Made by a program: the position numbers and the translations under genes
Shown here: positions 55,001-64,000 of the stretch, one piece after another
Layout of the letters: each line of letters begins with the position of its first letter
How positions within the stretch are numbered: the stretch's first letter is position 1
Assembly: GCA_902790465.1 (NCBI GenBank)
Contig: CADASF010000012.1
Span: 1 to 64,000 of the forward strand
Source of the DNA: an uncultured bacterium
GTDB taxonomy: Bacteria > Vulcanimicrobiota > CADAWZ01
DNA: 64,000 nucleotides
Direction of reading: 5' to 3'
Notes under the pieces: generated by a model
What the model was told of the DNA's origin: nothing
The model's input: the letters and a program-made list of their open reading frames with translations, nothing else
Database searches by the model: none

Positions 55001-55893
55001 TTGTCGATTAAAGCATCAACAGCTTCTTGGAGCATTCTCTTTTCATTTTTTACAATGATGTCAGGAGCTCCCAAATTCATCAATCTTTTTAGACGATTAT
55101 TTCTATTTATAACTCTTCTATATAAATCATTTAAATCTGATGTTGCAAATCTTCCACCGTCGAGCTGAACCATTGGACGAATCTCTGGAGGAATAACTGG
55201 CAATACATCAAGTATCATCCAAGTTGGCTTATTTCCAGATTTTCTAAATGCTTCGACAACATCAAGTCTCTTTATTGCCTTACTCTTTTTCTGTCCCTGA
55301 AGATTTCTTACATCTTCTCTCAATTTTTTGTAAAGCTCTTCTAAATCTACTTTTGCAAGAAGGTCTTTTATAGCTTCAGCTCCCATTTTGGCAACAAATT
55401 TATCGCCATAAGCCTCTTTTGCTTCTCTATATTCAGTTTCTGCAAGAAGTTGCTTAAAAGCAAGAGGAGTATCACCTGGGTCTATGACAACATAAGAAGC
55501 AAAATAGATTATTTTTTCAAGAGTTCTTGGAGACATGTCCAAAAGAAGACCTGTTCTCGTAGGAACTCCCTTAAAATACCAGATGTGAGAAACTGGACTT
55601 GCCAATTCAATATGTCCCATACGTTCTCTTCTTACTTTAGAACGAGTAACCTCTACTCCGCACTTATCACAGACAACGCCTTTAAATCTAATTCTTTTAT
55701 ATTTTCCACAATGACATTCCCAGTCTTTTGTAGGACCAAATATTTTTTCACAAAAAAGCCCATCTCTTTCAGGCTTTAACGTTCTGTAATTTATTGTCTC
55801 AGGTTTCTTTACTTCACCATAAGACCAAAGTCTTATTTGTTCGGGAGATGCAAGCCCTATTTTCATAGCATCAAAATTGTTTACATCAATCAT
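52036..55893 (-). CDS. rpoC: RNA polymerase subunit beta'
   Basis: 1285 residues. The N-terminal zinc site is in [20 protein letters not shown]; the active-site loop [17 protein letters not shown] binds Mg2+; the second zinc site is [15 protein letters not shown], with [18 protein letters not shown] (bridge/trigger region) nearby. The C-terminus, about 1205-1285, is a strikingly acidic Asp/Ser tail ([20 protein letters not shown], ending [10 protein letters not shown]), beyond the usual omega contact. It follows rpoB by 84 bases, with a terminator-like hairpin between them. Confidence 0.97.
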   Translation of the reverse strand: MIDVNNFDAMKIGLASPEQIRLWSYGEVKKPETINYRTLKPERDGLFCEKIFGPTKDWECHCGKYKRIRFKGVVCDKCGVEVTRSKVRRERMGHIELASPVSHIWYFKGVPTRTGLLLDMSPRTLEKIIYFASYVVIDPGDTPLAFKQLLAETEYREAKEAYGDKFVAKMGAEAIKDLLAKVDLEELYKKLREDVRNLQGQKKSKAIKRLDVVEAFRKSGNKPTWMILDVLPVIPPEIRPMVQLDGGRFATSDLNDLYRRVINRNNRLKRLMNLGAPDIIVKNEKRMLQEAVDALIDNGRRGRPVTGPNNRPLKSLSDMLKGKQGRFRQNLLGKRVDYSGRSVIVVGPYLKMHQCGLPKEMALELFKPFVMKKLVDKGLVHNIKSSKKMVERVKPEVWDVLVEVIKDHPVLLNRAPTLHRLGIQAFEPVLVEGKAIQLHPLVCTPYNADFDGDQMAVHLPLSAGAQAEARLLMLSANNILLPAFGVPACTPTQDMVLGSYYLTIDKVDAKGEGRYFSSEKEAILAYNSGQIDLHAMIKVIMPQNIITGKESDKNKEILYDTTVGRLIFNRAIPRDYGIPFINETVMKKLLGKLVHKCHRTHGNSKTAILLDNIKALGFKYATISGTSIGIEDVQIPPEKKDILAKADKAVAVAERQFDRGFITDEEKYRKIVSIWTNTTGEVEEAMMRYLDRLNPIYMMATSGARGNPAQVKQIAGMRGLMSDPSGRIIPLPIRANFKEGLSVLEYFISTHGARKGLADTALRTADSGYLTRRLVDVAQDIIVNEDDCHGTESVYITDINDGYNSIVSLGERCLGRFMAEDIIHPETGEVIVPEGKEVTEEEAALIDKAGVVGARVRSVLTCKTRHGVCRKCYGRNLATGKTVEIGEAVGTIAAQSIGEPGTQLTLRTFHTGGVASEDITQGLPRVEELFEARKPKHCAVISEIDGVFTIEDDKNSIMRKLVVRGDDGTECYYLVPTTARLRKLPHVMREDGTESDVIRVKAGTQLTEGSKNPHDVLRIQGVVEIQKYIVDEIQIVYRSQGVDINDKHVEVIVRQMLRKVKIEDSGDTSMMPGSLVDVNEFENANAKIIEQYGEDCKDHIATARPVILGVTKASLATDSFLSAASFQETTRVLTEAAINGKIDPLIGLKENVIIGKLIPAGTGMQRYRKVEFDGAIEPAHNCAKKEEQYDESMDLTEALMGGGYQNRNNDNNDFNDSDSDIDPSDDLDFNAEDDIEDKTSFVDYGMSEESVEDLMMSSYGVPDNDDYSSLDSEDLDSDMGLDDDI

Positions 55894-55925
55894 GTTTTTT
55901 CGTCTTTTCCTCCCTGAATTTTCGG

Positions 55926-55961
55926 AAAAACCGCCTAAGTAATAGCCACAAAGGCGGTTTT
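55926..55961 (-). terminator. Terminator-like hairpin between rpoB and rpoC
   Basis: On the - strand AAAACCGCC and GGCGGTTTT form a nine-pair stem followed by TTTCC. It may act as a partial terminator or a processing site that adjusts rpoC expression. Confidence 0.55.
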
Positions 55962-55977
55962 ATATAAACATGTAATA

Positions 55978-58900
55978 TTACTCGCCTGCTGGGCCGCCAA
56001 TAGCTCTTGCAGAAGAAACTTTCATATCGTCATCTGTTCCTTTTAATTCAACTTCACTTAAATTTCCATCTTCATCGGCTGAAAGAATTTTTACATCTAA
56101 GCACAAACTCTGTAATTCTTTTATCAAAACCTTAAAAGATTCAGGAATTCCAGGTTCAAGAACATTTTCGCCCTTAACAATAGCTTCATAAGTCTTTACA
56201 CGACCAACAACATCATCGGATTTTACTGTCAAAAGTTCTTGGAGTGTATATGCAGCACCATAAGCCTCAAGAGCCCAAACTTCCATCTCTCCAAAACGCT
56301 GACCACCAAACTGTGCTTTACCACCAAGAGGTTGTTGTGTAATCAAAGAATAAGGTCCAGTTGATCTTGCGTGAATCTTATCATCAACAAGGTGAGCAAG
56401 TTTCATTATGTAAATTTGACCAACTGTAATTCTATTATCTATAGGTTCTCCAGTTCTTCCATCAAATAAATATGACTTTGCATCTTCATGGGAATCGAGG
56501 AATAAATCTGTATATTCAGCCAATTCATCGAGTTGTTCCTCTGTAACTTCCATGTGATCGAGTTTACATCTACGTCTAATTCTCTCTTTTGTAGAAACTT
56601 CCTCAATAAGAGACATCAATTTTTCTTCTGTTATGATTACTTTTTTCTTTTTGGCATCTTTTATGAGTTTTTCTCTTGACTTAGGATTTTGAATTAACTT
56701 TTTAAGTTCTTCCTCATCAAGTTTTAGATATAAACTTGCGAGATAATTATCAAGTCTCTCAAGAGGATCATGACTCATGGCTATATATTCTGCTGATTCA
56801 GGTGAAAGATAAATTCCTTTTCTCCTCAAATTATCTCTCAAATTAGCAACTTTTAACCAACCTAAAATCTCAGCATCAGTTGCTCCTTCGAAAACAGGAC
56901 ATGCAACTCTGAACCCAAGTCTATGTGCAGCATATCCCAAATGTGTCTCGAGAATTTGTCCGATATTCATACGAGAAGGAATACCAAGAGGATTCAATAC
57001 AATTTGTACAGGACGACCACTTGGAAGGAAAGGCATATCTTCAATTGGAAGAATCTTTGCAATAATACCTTTATTTCCATGACGACCAGCCATTTTATCA
57101 CCTTGGAGAATTTTTCTCTTTTGAGCCACATAAACTCTTACCAATTTTATGACACCTGGGGCAAGTTCATCATTATTATCACGAGAAAATACTTTTACAT
57201 CAATTACTTTACCTTTTTCACCATGTGGAACTTTTAAAGATGTATCTCTGACATCTCTTGCCTTTTCTCCAAAAATTGCTCTGAGCAATCTTTCTTCTGC
57301 CGTCAATTCTGTCTCACCTTTAGGTGTAACTTTACCTACAAGAATATCTTCAGGTCTAACATCTGCACCTATTCTTACGATACCTTCATCATTGAGGTCT
57401 TGTAGTACATCATCACCGACATTAGGAATATCTCTTGTGATTTCTTCTGCACCCAATTTTGTCTCTCTTGCTTCACATTCATATTCTTCAATGTGAATAG
57501 ATGTAAATACATCTTGTTGTACAAGTTCTTCACTTATCAAAATAGCGTCTTCATAGTTGTAACCTTCCCAAGGCATGAACGCACAGAGAAGATTTCTACC
57601 AAGTGCTAATTCTCCATTTTCACTTGAAGCACCATCTGCAATTAACTTGTTTTTCTCTACATACTGTCCTTTGCGGACAATAGGTCTCTGATTTAGACAT
57701 GTACCAGCATTTGATCTCTTAAATTTCATGAGATTGTATTTTCTCTTCCTACCATTGTCCTCTTGTAAGACAATATAGTCTGAAGAAACACTTACAACAG
57801 TTCCAGCTTCCTTAGAGTTAATCAAAGCACCTGAATCTTTAGCTGCTCTAAACTCCATACCAGTACCACAAATAGGAGCTTGTGGTTTAACAAGAGGAAC
57901 TCCTTGACGTTGCATGTTTGCTCCCATAAGAGCTCTGTTAGCATCGTCATGTTCAAGGAATGGAATCAATGCTGTAGCAACACTAACGACCTGTTTTGGA
58001 GATACATCGAAATAGTCAACACTATTTTTATCAATTACAATATTTGCACTTCTGTGTCTTGCAACAACTTTATCAGGAATAATTCTTCCAGAAGCATCAA
58101 TAGGAGTATTTGCCTGTGCAACAATGTGTTTATCTTCTTCATCAGCACTCAAATAATCAATATTATTTGTTACAATTCCATTTTCAACTCTTCTGTATGG
58201 TGTCTGAATAAATCCAAACTCATCAACCTTAGCAAAACAAGCAAGGGCACCGATAAGACCAATGTTTGGACCTTCAGGAGTTTCAATAGGACAGATTCTT
58301 CCATAGTGTGAATAGTGAACATCTCTGACTTCAAATCCAGCTCTCTCTCTGCTGAGACCACCAGGACCTAATGCAGAAATTCTTCTTTTATGTGTCAACT
58401 CTGAAAGTGAATTTGTCTGATCCATGAATTGTGACAACTGGCTTGAACCAAAAAACTCTTTAATTGCAGCAACAACAGGTCTTATATTGATAAGTGCCTG
58501 TGGAGTAACTGTTTCAACATCTTGAACAGTCATTCTCTCTTTTACAACTCTCTCAAGACGGAGCATGCCTACTCTTAGTTGGTTTTGCAACAGTTCACCA
58601 ACAGCTCTAACTCTACGATTTCCAAGATGGTCAATATCATCAGATTTTATATCAACAGTATCTCTATTTACTTCATCATCAGATATAAGCTGTTTTTCAC
58701 CACTTACAAGTGCAATCATGTATTTTATTGCAAGAATTATATCTTCTTTTGTTATTACTTCATTATAATACATGTTTCTGCTACCACACTCTGGACAAGT
58801 TGTAACACCAGAATTTGCAATAGCTCCACAATCTTTACAATGTATCTTTATTCCAAGTTTTTTGTTGAATTTATATCTTCCAACCTTGCCGAGATTATAT

Positions 58901-59772
58901 CTCTTTGGTTCAAAGAAAAGACCTTTCAAAAGATTTTCACTACTTTCAAGGTTTGGAGGATCTCCTGGGCGGAGTTTTCTATATATTTCAAGAAGTGCTT
59001 CTTGAGGAGTTTTGATACTATCCTTTTCAAGTGTATCTTTAATTGATTTGTTGTAATCAAATAGACGAAGAATTTCCTCATCCGTTGACCACTTTGGTTC
59101 CCAATTAGGATCATTGTCATCTTTCAAAAAACCAAGAGCCCTAACCAATACAGTAACAGGAATCTTTCTATTTCTATCAATTCTAACACCTATTATATCT
59201 GAAACATCATTTTCAAATTCAAGCCATGCCCCTCTATTTGGAATAATCATACCTAAATAGAGTATTTTACCTGAAGGGTCTGGAACGGCCTGAAAATAAA
59301 GACCTGGTGAACGAACAAGTTGACTGACTATAACACGTTCTGCTCCATTTATAACAAATGTTCCCTTATCTGTCATACATGGAAAATCACCCATGAAAAT
59401 TTCCTGTTCTTTAACTTCTTTTATTGCTTTTTTTCCTTCTTCTCCAATTCCATCTCCACTGTCCTCATGGAATGTTACAAGAGAAACTTTAACTTTAAGG
59501 GGTTTAGCAAATGTCAAATCTTTATCCTGGCATTCTTCTATAGAATGAACGGGTTCTCCAAGAGAATGAGATTTAAATTCAAGCTGTAAAGTACCTGTAA
59601 AATCTGTAATCTTAGAAATATCAGCAAAAGCATCCCTTATGCCTTCATCAAGAAAATTTTCATAAGAAGATCTTTGAAGTTCTATCAAATTTGGAAGATC
59701 TATAATCTGTTCGATACGCTGAAAGCTTAATCTCTCGGGCTTGTGTCCATGAAGAGCTTTTCTTGTTGCCAT
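55978..59772 (-). CDS. rpoB: RNA polymerase subunit beta, with zinc-ribbon insertion
   Basis: 1264 residues. Standard beta motifs are present: [20 protein letters not shown] (rifampicin region), [32 protein letters not shown], and the C-terminal [20 protein letters not shown]. Between FNKKLGIKI and the [15 protein letters not shown] helix sits an insertion with C312-x2-C315 and C326-x2-C329 (CKDCGA, CPECGS), a zinc ribbon not expected in the usual bacterial subunit. The Ser in DQTNSLSE differs from the more common NPLSE, which could influence rifamycin binding; this is only a prediction. AGGGAGG precedes the ATG. Confidence 0.97.
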   Translation of the reverse strand: MATRKALHGHKPERLSFQRIEQIIDLPNLIELQRSSYENFLDEGIRDAFADISKITDFTGTLQLEFKSHSLGEPVHSIEECQDKDLTFAKPLKVKVSLVTFHEDSGDGIGEEGKKAIKEVKEQEIFMGDFPCMTDKGTFVINGAERVIVSQLVRSPGLYFQAVPDPSGKILYLGMIIPNRGAWLEFENDVSDIIGVRIDRNRKIPVTVLVRALGFLKDDNDPNWEPKWSTDEEILRLFDYNKSIKDTLEKDSIKTPQEALLEIYRKLRPGDPPNLESSENLLKGLFFEPKRYNLGKVGRYKFNKKLGIKIHCKDCGAIANSGVTTCPECGSRNMYYNEVITKEDIILAIKYMIALVSGEKQLISDDEVNRDTVDIKSDDIDHLGNRRVRAVGELLQNQLRVGMLRLERVVKERMTVQDVETVTPQALINIRPVVAAIKEFFGSSQLSQFMDQTNSLSELTHKRRISALGPGGLSRERAGFEVRDVHYSHYGRICPIETPEGPNIGLIGALACFAKVDEFGFIQTPYRRVENGIVTNNIDYLSADEEDKHIVAQANTPIDASGRIIPDKVVARHRSANIVIDKNSVDYFDVSPKQVVSVATALIPFLEHDDANRALMGANMQRQGVPLVKPQAPICGTGMEFRAAKDSGALINSKEAGTVVSVSSDYIVLQEDNGRKRKYNLMKFKRSNAGTCLNQRPIVRKGQYVEKNKLIADGASSENGELALGRNLLCAFMPWEGYNYEDAILISEELVQQDVFTSIHIEEYECEARETKLGAEEITRDIPNVGDDVLQDLNDEGIVRIGADVRPEDILVGKVTPKGETELTAEERLLRAIFGEKARDVRDTSLKVPHGEKGKVIDVKVFSRDNNDELAPGVIKLVRVYVAQKRKILQGDKMAGRHGNKGIIAKILPIEDMPFLPSGRPVQIVLNPLGIPSRMNIGQILETHLGYAAHRLGFRVACPVFEGATDAEILGWLKVANLRDNLRRKGIYLSPESAEYIAMSHDPLERLDNYLASLYLKLDEEELKKLIQNPKSREKLIKDAKKKKVIITEEKLMSLIEEVSTKERIRRRCKLDHMEVTEEQLDELAEYTDLFLDSHEDAKSYLFDGRTGEPIDNRITVGQIYIMKLAHLVDDKIHARSTGPYSLITQQPLGGKAQFGGQRFGEMEVWALEAYGAAYTLQELLTVKSDDVVGRVKTYEAIVKGENVLEPGIPESFKVLIKELQSLCLDVKILSADEDGNLSEVELKGTDDDMKVSSARAIGGPAGE

Positions 59773-60047
59773 TAAAAACAGCCTCCCTCTGAAAAATACA
59801 AAAAAGCCAGATTCAACTAAAAGGAACCAAGCTTTTGATTATAATAACATTGTTTAAAAAAAATCCAAAAATAATTATATTTTCACATCCTTTGACAAAA
59901 GTCTTAGCGAAGCCAAAAATCCGTTTTTTATTGATTAATTTAAACAAAAAAATGTAAAAAAATCATGCTAAAATAATTTTTACAAGTCTTAATATAATAA
60001 CAAAAAAAATGTATATTGTCAATATAAACAATATCTAAAACAAAAAA
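59773..60047 (-). promoter_or_regulatory. rpoB promoter and ~215-nt leader
   Basis: On the - strand TTGACA (60022-60017), 17 bases and TATTAT (59999-59994) make a strong sigma-70 promoter. The transcript would carry a leader of about 215 bases. Near its end GGTTC- and AAAAGC-type arms (59836-59823 with 59814-59801) form a 13-pair stem with one mismatch, followed by TTTTTTGTATTTTT: a possible attenuator 27 bases before the start. No rplJ or rplL gene is upstream. Confidence 0.65.
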
Positions 60048-60251
60048 TTATTTCATGCAAATATTTGAAGAAACTGGAAAAGATAGTGAAACTTTATATT
60101 TATCTTCACAACATTCAGAACAAAGCCACTTGATTTCTCCAGTTGAAGTTATAATATACTTAACATTATTTGTTTGTTTCTTGCATTTATCACAAATAAA
60201 AGCATCTAAAGAAGAAAAACAATAATGTTCACATGCCAATTTACTATTCAT
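60048..60251 (-). CDS. Small double-CxxC zinc-ribbon protein
   Basis: 67 residues. FICDKCKKQ and KWLCSECCEDK provide two CxxC pairs about 24 residues apart, a zinc ribbon; C8, C12 and C66 are extra. Similar stand-alone ribbons bind nucleic acid or protein; no family recognised. AGAAGGGA precedes the ATG, which supports a real gene. It lies between the rpoB promoter and the tRNA operon. Confidence 0.6.
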   Translation of the reverse strand: MNSKLACEHYCFSSLDAFICDKCKKQTNNVKYIITSTGEIKWLCSECCEDKYKVSLSFPVSSNICMK

Positions 60252-60416
60252 GATTCCCTTCTATATATTTTTTATAAAATGTGTTGTTTATTTTTAAACT
60301 TTTAAAAACAAACTTTATCTTATCTGATATTAAGTATTTATTATAATAATATAAATCAAAAAAAACAAGATTTATTACAAAAAAATAAAAAAAAATATTT
60401 TTTTTTCAAAAACCTA

Positions 60417-60445
60417 TTGACAAAATCAATTTATCCATGTATAAT
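60417..60445 (+). promoter_or_regulatory. Consensus sigma-70 promoter of the tRNA operon
   Basis: A perfect TTGACA (60417-60422), 17-base spacer and perfect TATAAT (60440-60445), about 57 bases before the first tRNA. The only fully consensus promoter seen in the window. Confidence 0.88.
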
Positions 60446-60501
60446 ATGACCTGTTGAAGCGAGACACCTAAAAAAACAAAATAAGTGACAATTTGTTAAT
60501 A

Positions 60502-60574
60502 GGGCGAATAGCTCAGTGGTTAGAGCACCTGCTTCACATGTAGGGGGTCACAGGTTCAAATCCTGTTTCGCCCA
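60502..60574 (+). tRNA. tRNA-Val (CAC)
   Basis: Acceptor GGGCGAA/TTCGCCC, D-stem GCTC/GAGC, anticodon stem CCTGC/GTAGG with loop TTCACAT (anticodon 60535-60537), T-stem ACAGG/CCTGT with the standard loop TTCAAAT. CCA is not encoded. Confidence 0.95.
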
Positions 60575-60592
60575 TATAAAAAAGTTTTAAAC

Positions 60593-60669
60593 GAGGGCGT
60601 AGCGTAGCGGTTTAACGCGCCGGCCTGTCACGCCGGAGAGCGCGGGTTCAAATCCCGTCGTCCTCGCCA
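60593..60669 (+). tRNA. tRNA-Asp (GTC)
   Basis: Acceptor GAGGGCG/CGTCCTC with one G-T, anticodon loop CTGTCAC, T-stem GCGGG/CCCGT with loop TTCAAAT. Discriminator G, and the CCA end is encoded, unlike its two neighbours. Its GC content stands out against the AT-rich surroundings, as is usual for tRNA. Confidence 0.95.
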
Positions 60670-60677
60670 TTTTATTC

Positions 60678-60750
60678 GCCGAGGTAGCTCAGTTGGTAGA
60701 GCACATGACTGAAAATCATGGAGTCGACAGTCCGATCCTGTCCCTCGGCA
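60678..60750 (+). tRNA. tRNA-Phe (GAA), unusual T-loop
   Basis: Acceptor GCCGAGG/CCTCGGC, D-stem GCTC/GAGC, anticodon stem CATGA/TCATG with loop CTGAAAA, T-stem GACAG/CTGTC. The T-loop reads TCCGATC, so position 55, almost always U (pseudouridine), is C. CCA is not encoded; a T-run follows immediately. Confidence 0.92.
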
Positions 60751-60757
60751 TTTTTTA

Positions 60758-60830
60758 TTTGTCCAATAAATTAAAATGAACTCATGGCTAAATTTAGCCA
60801 TGAGTTTATTTTGTTTATTGGACAAATTTT
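60758..60830. terminator. Bidirectional terminator between tRNA operon and GT-C/TPR gene
   Basis: AACTCATGGCTAAA (60779-60792) pairs perfectly with TTTAGCCATGAGTT (60793-60806); an outer pair, TTTGTCCAATAAA and TTTATTGGACAAA, extends it and includes the stop codon of the - strand gene. Confidence 0.85.
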
Positions 60831-62857
60831 ATCATATTTATTACTTTTTCGTCATTTGGATTTATTTCTAAAGCCTTTTGAAGGATAGCATTAGCCTTAT
60901 CATGATTACTCATTTTTATATAAATTAATCCAAGATTTGAATAAGCATTATAAATATATTTATCTCTTTCAATTATAGATAAATATATTTTTTCTGCTTC
61001 TTCTAATTTATCATACTGTAATAATTCTGCACATTTAATCATATCTTTGCTGATATTAGTCATTTCCTCAAAAGCCTTATCCTTATATTTATGTTCCATA
61101 TACAAAGTGTTTAAAAGCATAAGAACATAAGCTGAATATTTATTTGTAGGATAATTTCTTAAAAATTCAATACATGACTTTTCTTTTTGTTCATATTTCA
61201 AACTTTTACTTGAAAAATATTGCAATAAATTATCTATGTCTTTATCATTGCAAATTTTCAAAGCCTCAAAAAATTTTTGCTCTTCAACTTTACAATATGC
61301 AAGCATGATTTTTTTATCCAAAAATGTTTTTGTGTAATCTTCATTAAGATAGTTATATTTTTTATACAGTTCTTCTGCATTCTTTAAAGACTCTTCAGCT
61401 TTATCATATTCCCCCATATTGAAATATGAAGTAAACATATATACATCTGTTTTATAATAGTTAGGTTTTATCTTTTTAAAATCAAAACAAATATCAAGTG
61501 CTTTCTTATATTCAAATAGACCAAGCAAACTTTGAATTTTTATCTCATAGCCATCATATACTTTAGGTTTTTTCTTTATAATTTCATCTGCAATAACCAT
61601 AGCCTCTTGAAATTTACCTTCTCTAATTAAAAAACAAGAAGCAAATCCACTTGCAGTTCCTGATGGATTCATGCTATAAGCATAAGGCCAAAAAGATTTA
61701 CTATTATTCCAAACAGGTATATATAATATTGAAGATATAAAATAAAAGACAAAAAAAACTGAAGGTATAAAAAATCTAAGTAACTTACTATTTTGCAATT
61801 TATTAAAAATAAATACACACAAATACGAAAGAGCAACACAAGATGAAACAGAAGGCAACATCAAATATCGATCTGTAATTGGTGTTTCAATAGTATAAAC
61901 AATACTTGAATAAGGCAAAATTGAAATAATGTACCATGTACACCAAAAATAAAGACAACTATAATTTTTTATTAAATTATATTTTTTGATTAAAATGAAT
62001 ATGATAATCAAAAGACATAATGGAATTAAATACCAAATAGAAGGTAAAGAATAAATTGGCATTTGAAAAATAGGAAAGAAAGAATTAATCAAATATCTTC
62101 CAAAAATTTGCAATTTTTCTAAAAAAGAATATGATAATTTATTAAAACGAACTGTCTCCATCGTCATATATGACAAATAAATATAGATAACAGATACTAA
62201 ACAATTTGGAATGAAATATTTAATTGAATTAACAAATTTTTCTTTTCTAAAAAAATACACCCAAACAATAGGAAAAATAACAACAACAACTGTTGCAGGT
62301 TGACTTAAAACCGATAACAAATAAAAAATAGAAGAATAGACAAAATTAAATTTCTTATTTTCATCAAAAGCAGATATAAAAAATATCATTGATAAAAAAG
62401 CGAAAAAAGATGCTATATTATATCCAAGAGTAGCAATCCAAATTACATATTCTATATGAGCAGGATGAATCAGATATAAAACTGTTGCCAAAAAAGCAAT
62501 CAAATCATTTTGTATTATTTTTTTTAACAAAACCAATAAAGCAACAGAAGATAACAAATAAAACAATATATTTACAAAATGAAGAGCAAAAGCACTTTGA
62601 CCAAAAAATTTTATAACAACCCAATAGACAATAAATGTAAATGGGATATATACAGCTTCTACTACAAATTTTGGTTTGAAAAAATCAAAAAAATTTAAAG
62701 CCACTTTTCCATTTAAATATTGATTTTTTAAAACCAAAAAAGAAGTATCGTCAAGACCAATAAAACCAAAAGAAAATACAGGAAAATATAACAATATTCC
62801 TAAAATAATCAAAATCAAAATATCATATTTTTTTATAAATTCACAAATTTTACTCAT
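60815..62857 (-). CDS. GT-C-fold membrane glycosyltransferase-like protein with TPR tail
   Basis: About 680 residues from ATG 62857 (after GAGG; the upstream ATG at 62869 has no such site). Residues about 10-390 contain ten or more membrane helices; the first outside loop has GLDDTSF, the Asp-Asp position of GT-C enzymes that use lipid-linked sugars (O-mannosyltransferase/TMTC type). Residues about 405-680 are tetratricopeptide repeats (GLIYIKMSNHDKANAILQKA, LEINPND). Protein O-glycosylation is a reasonable guess, with no direct evidence. Near-paralogue of the next gene. Confidence 0.72.
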   Translation of the reverse strand: MSKICEFIKKYDILILIILGILLYFPVFSFGFIGLDDTSFLVLKNQYLNGKVALNFFDFFKPKFVVEAVYIPFTFIVYWVVIKFFGQSAFALHFVNILFYLLSSVALLVLLKKIIQNDLIAFLATVLYLIHPAHIEYVIWIATLGYNIASFFAFLSMIFFISAFDENKKFNFVYSSIFYLLSVLSQPATVVVVIFPIVWVYFFRKEKFVNSIKYFIPNCLVSVIYIYLSYMTMETVRFNKLSYSFLEKLQIFGRYLINSFFPIFQMPIYSLPSIWYLIPLCLLIIIFILIKKYNLIKNYSCLYFWCTWYIISILPYSSIVYTIETPITDRYLMLPSVSSCVALSYLCVFIFNKLQNSKLLRFFIPSVFFVFYFISSILYIPVWNNSKSFWPYAYSMNPSGTASGFASCFLIREGKFQEAMVIADEIIKKKPKVYDGYEIKIQSLLGLFEYKKALDICFDFKKIKPNYYKTDVYMFTSYFNMGEYDKAEESLKNAEELYKKYNYLNEDYTKTFLDKKIMLAYCKVEEQKFFEALKICNDKDIDNLLQYFSSKSLKYEQKEKSCIEFLRNYPTNKYSAYVLMLLNTLYMEHKYKDKAFEEMTNISKDMIKCAELLQYDKLEEAEKIYLSIIERDKYIYNAYSNLGLIYIKMSNHDKANAILQKALEINPNDEKVINMIKFVQ

Positions 62858-62873
62858 AAAAATCCTCATTATT

Positions 62874-64000
62874 TTATAAAGAAAAATAAATTTGCTTTAT
62901 CTGTTCATCATTAGGATTAATTTCCAATATCTTACCAAAAATCTTCTTTGCTTCATTTGGTCTGTTTGTCTGTAAATACAAATTTCCCAAATTATAATAT
63001 GCTTCATACAAATACTTATTCTTAGATATAACACTTAGGTAAATCTTTTCTGCAGAATTATTGTCCCCTTGTTTTAAAAAATTTTCTGCATTATCCATTT
63101 CATCTAAAAGAGATTTCATAATTTTAGAAGCATTTTCTTTATAAGTTTCTTGCATATATAAACAACTCAACAAAAATATAAGGGATTGTGAATATCTATC
63201 TGAATATTTTTTTAAATAATTTAAACTGATATCTTCTCTAGTCTTGTAATCTTTTTTTTCTAAAATTTTAGAAAATTCACCATTACCTTGTAATAATGTA
63301 AAATTATTTGAAATTATCCTCAAAGATTCAATAAATCCATCTGGCTCTGCCAATACATAATCTAATTTTATCTTTTTTGTAGCTAAAAGAAGTAAATCAT
63401 TATTTTTATATAAATTAGCTTTCTTACATTTTTCTTCTGCTAATTTAAAATAATCACAAGCCTTATCATAATTTTTTAAAGTCATGTAAATATCAAAAAA
63501 ATACACATATGTCTTAAAATTATCTGGATATTTTTTTTCTACATCTGAACAAACATCAATAGCTTCTTCCATTTTACCTGTATTCATCAATGCTAAAATT
63601 TTAAAATCATAAACATCTATAAATTTATACTTATCTATATAATCTGAATTCTTATCAATAATTTTATTTATAATAACTAATGCCTCATCATAATTCCCAT
63701 TTGAAATTAATATCTTAGAATAAAATATTTTAGAATACACGGCAGATATGTCATAATTATCTATATTCATTTTATAAACATAAGTCCACAATGTCTTATC
63801 ATTCTGCCAAACAGGTAAATAAAAAACAAAAGAAATTAAATATAATCCACCAAAAAATATAAAAGACAAATATTTTATTAAAGACTTTTCTTTAAATTTT
63901 TCTGAAATATAAAAAGAAAAATATGATATTAAAACACAAGAAAAAACAGAAAATAGCAATAAATATCTTTCTACTGTTGGATTATCTATAGAAAAAAATA
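62874..64000 (-). CDS. GT-C/TPR protein paralogue, 5' part beyond the window
   Basis: The frame is open to the window edge: codons before the in-frame TTG at 63959 read FSIDNPTVERYLLL, which matches YTIETPITDRYLML of the downstream paralogue, so the N-terminal membrane part lies outside. Visible are two last membrane helices and a TPR region (about 80-360; NLGNLYLQTNRPNEAKKIFG, LEINPNDEQI). The two genes are tandem duplicates separated by 16 bases. Confidence 0.75.
   Translation of the reverse strand, partial: FFSIDNPTVERYLLLFSVFSCVLISYFSFYISEKFKEKSLIKYLSFIFFGGLYLISFVFYLPVWQNDKTLWTYVYKMNIDNYDISAVYSKIFYSKILISNGNYDEALVIINKIIDKNSDYIDKYKFIDVYDFKILALMNTGKMEEAIDVCSDVEKKYPDNFKTYVYFFDIYMTLKNYDKACDYFKLAEEKCKKANLYKNNDLLLLATKKIKLDYVLAEPDGFIESLRIISNNFTLLQGNGEFSKILEKKDYKTREDISLNYLKKYSDRYSQSLIFLLSCLYMQETYKENASKIMKSLLDEMDNAENFLKQGDNNSAEKIYLSVISKNKYLYEAYYNLGNLYLQTNRPNEAKKIFGKILEINPNDEQIKQIYFSL

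Noticed and set aside
1-64000. CRISPR array or transposase/integrase genes
   Set aside because: No regularly spaced direct repeats and no frame resembling a transposase, integrase or cas gene on either strand, despite many inverted repeats.
1-64000. Alternative genetic code
   Set aside because: TGA stops end several real genes (for example at 7343 and 15708), and the RF2 frameshift depends on UGA being a stop.

Overview
The window is AT-rich (roughly 30% GC by eye) chromosomal DNA from a Gram-negative-type (diderm), probably anaerobic bacterium. Evidence for an outer membrane is an Lpt export block (LptC, LptB, an LptF/G permease) and a LolA-like protein. An anaerobic or selenium/molybdenum lifestyle is hinted at by a YqeB (EF2563)-type protein and a B12-binding radical SAM protein. 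The standard genetic code applies: TGA ends several genes and prfB keeps the classical RF2 frameshift. I cannot place the organism with confidence; an uncultured deep-branching phylum (Riflebacteria-, Muiribacteria- or Wallbacteria-like) is a guess only.

Layout. From 0.35 to 25.1 kb nearly all genes lie on the + strand: a radical SAM gene framed by intergenic foldback repeats, secreted or envelope proteins (HAD phosphatase, FxLYD-like protein, lipoproteins, LolA-like, DUF3857/transglutaminase), a GAF/coiled-coil scaffold, a GT2 glycosyltransferase, a primase-like/RecA-like fusion with eroded motifs, a cupin protein overlapping a 28-aa lipoprotein, a GH13 amylase, rlmN with an ABC permease and upp, an EF-G2-type elongation factor and ispE. 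The HIT and DUF4127 genes run the other way.

From 25.2 to 64 kb nearly everything is on the - strand. At 25.2-35.5 kb there is a tandem array of nine intact genes and one frameshifted gene of one membrane-protein family (zinc ribbon, two TM helices, PH-like domain, C-terminal acidic motif). Then come trpS with a TSCPD-domain gene; prfB with a cysteine-repeat secreted protein and a YcxB-like protein; secA; a secreted beta-propeller protein; the lpt operon with yqgF; a DUF6941-nfu-ahcY-yqeB-5'-nucleotidase block; and rpoB-rpoC, driven by a strong promoter with a ~215-nt leader and not preceded by rplJL. A + strand tRNA operon (Val, Asp, Phe) with a consensus promoter follows. The right end has two GT-C/TPR membrane paralogues, the last cut by the window edge.

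Non-coding highlights: several intergenic regions hold modules of one dispersed, nested inverted-repeat family, with no open reading frame inside. Best candidates for new biology are the zinc-ribbon/PH-like array, the degenerate primase-helicase-like protein, the cysteine-repeat secreted protein, the zinc-ribbon insertion in RpoB, the foldback repeat family, a tRNA-Phe with an atypical T-loop, and a LolA-like gene that appears to begin with ATT.
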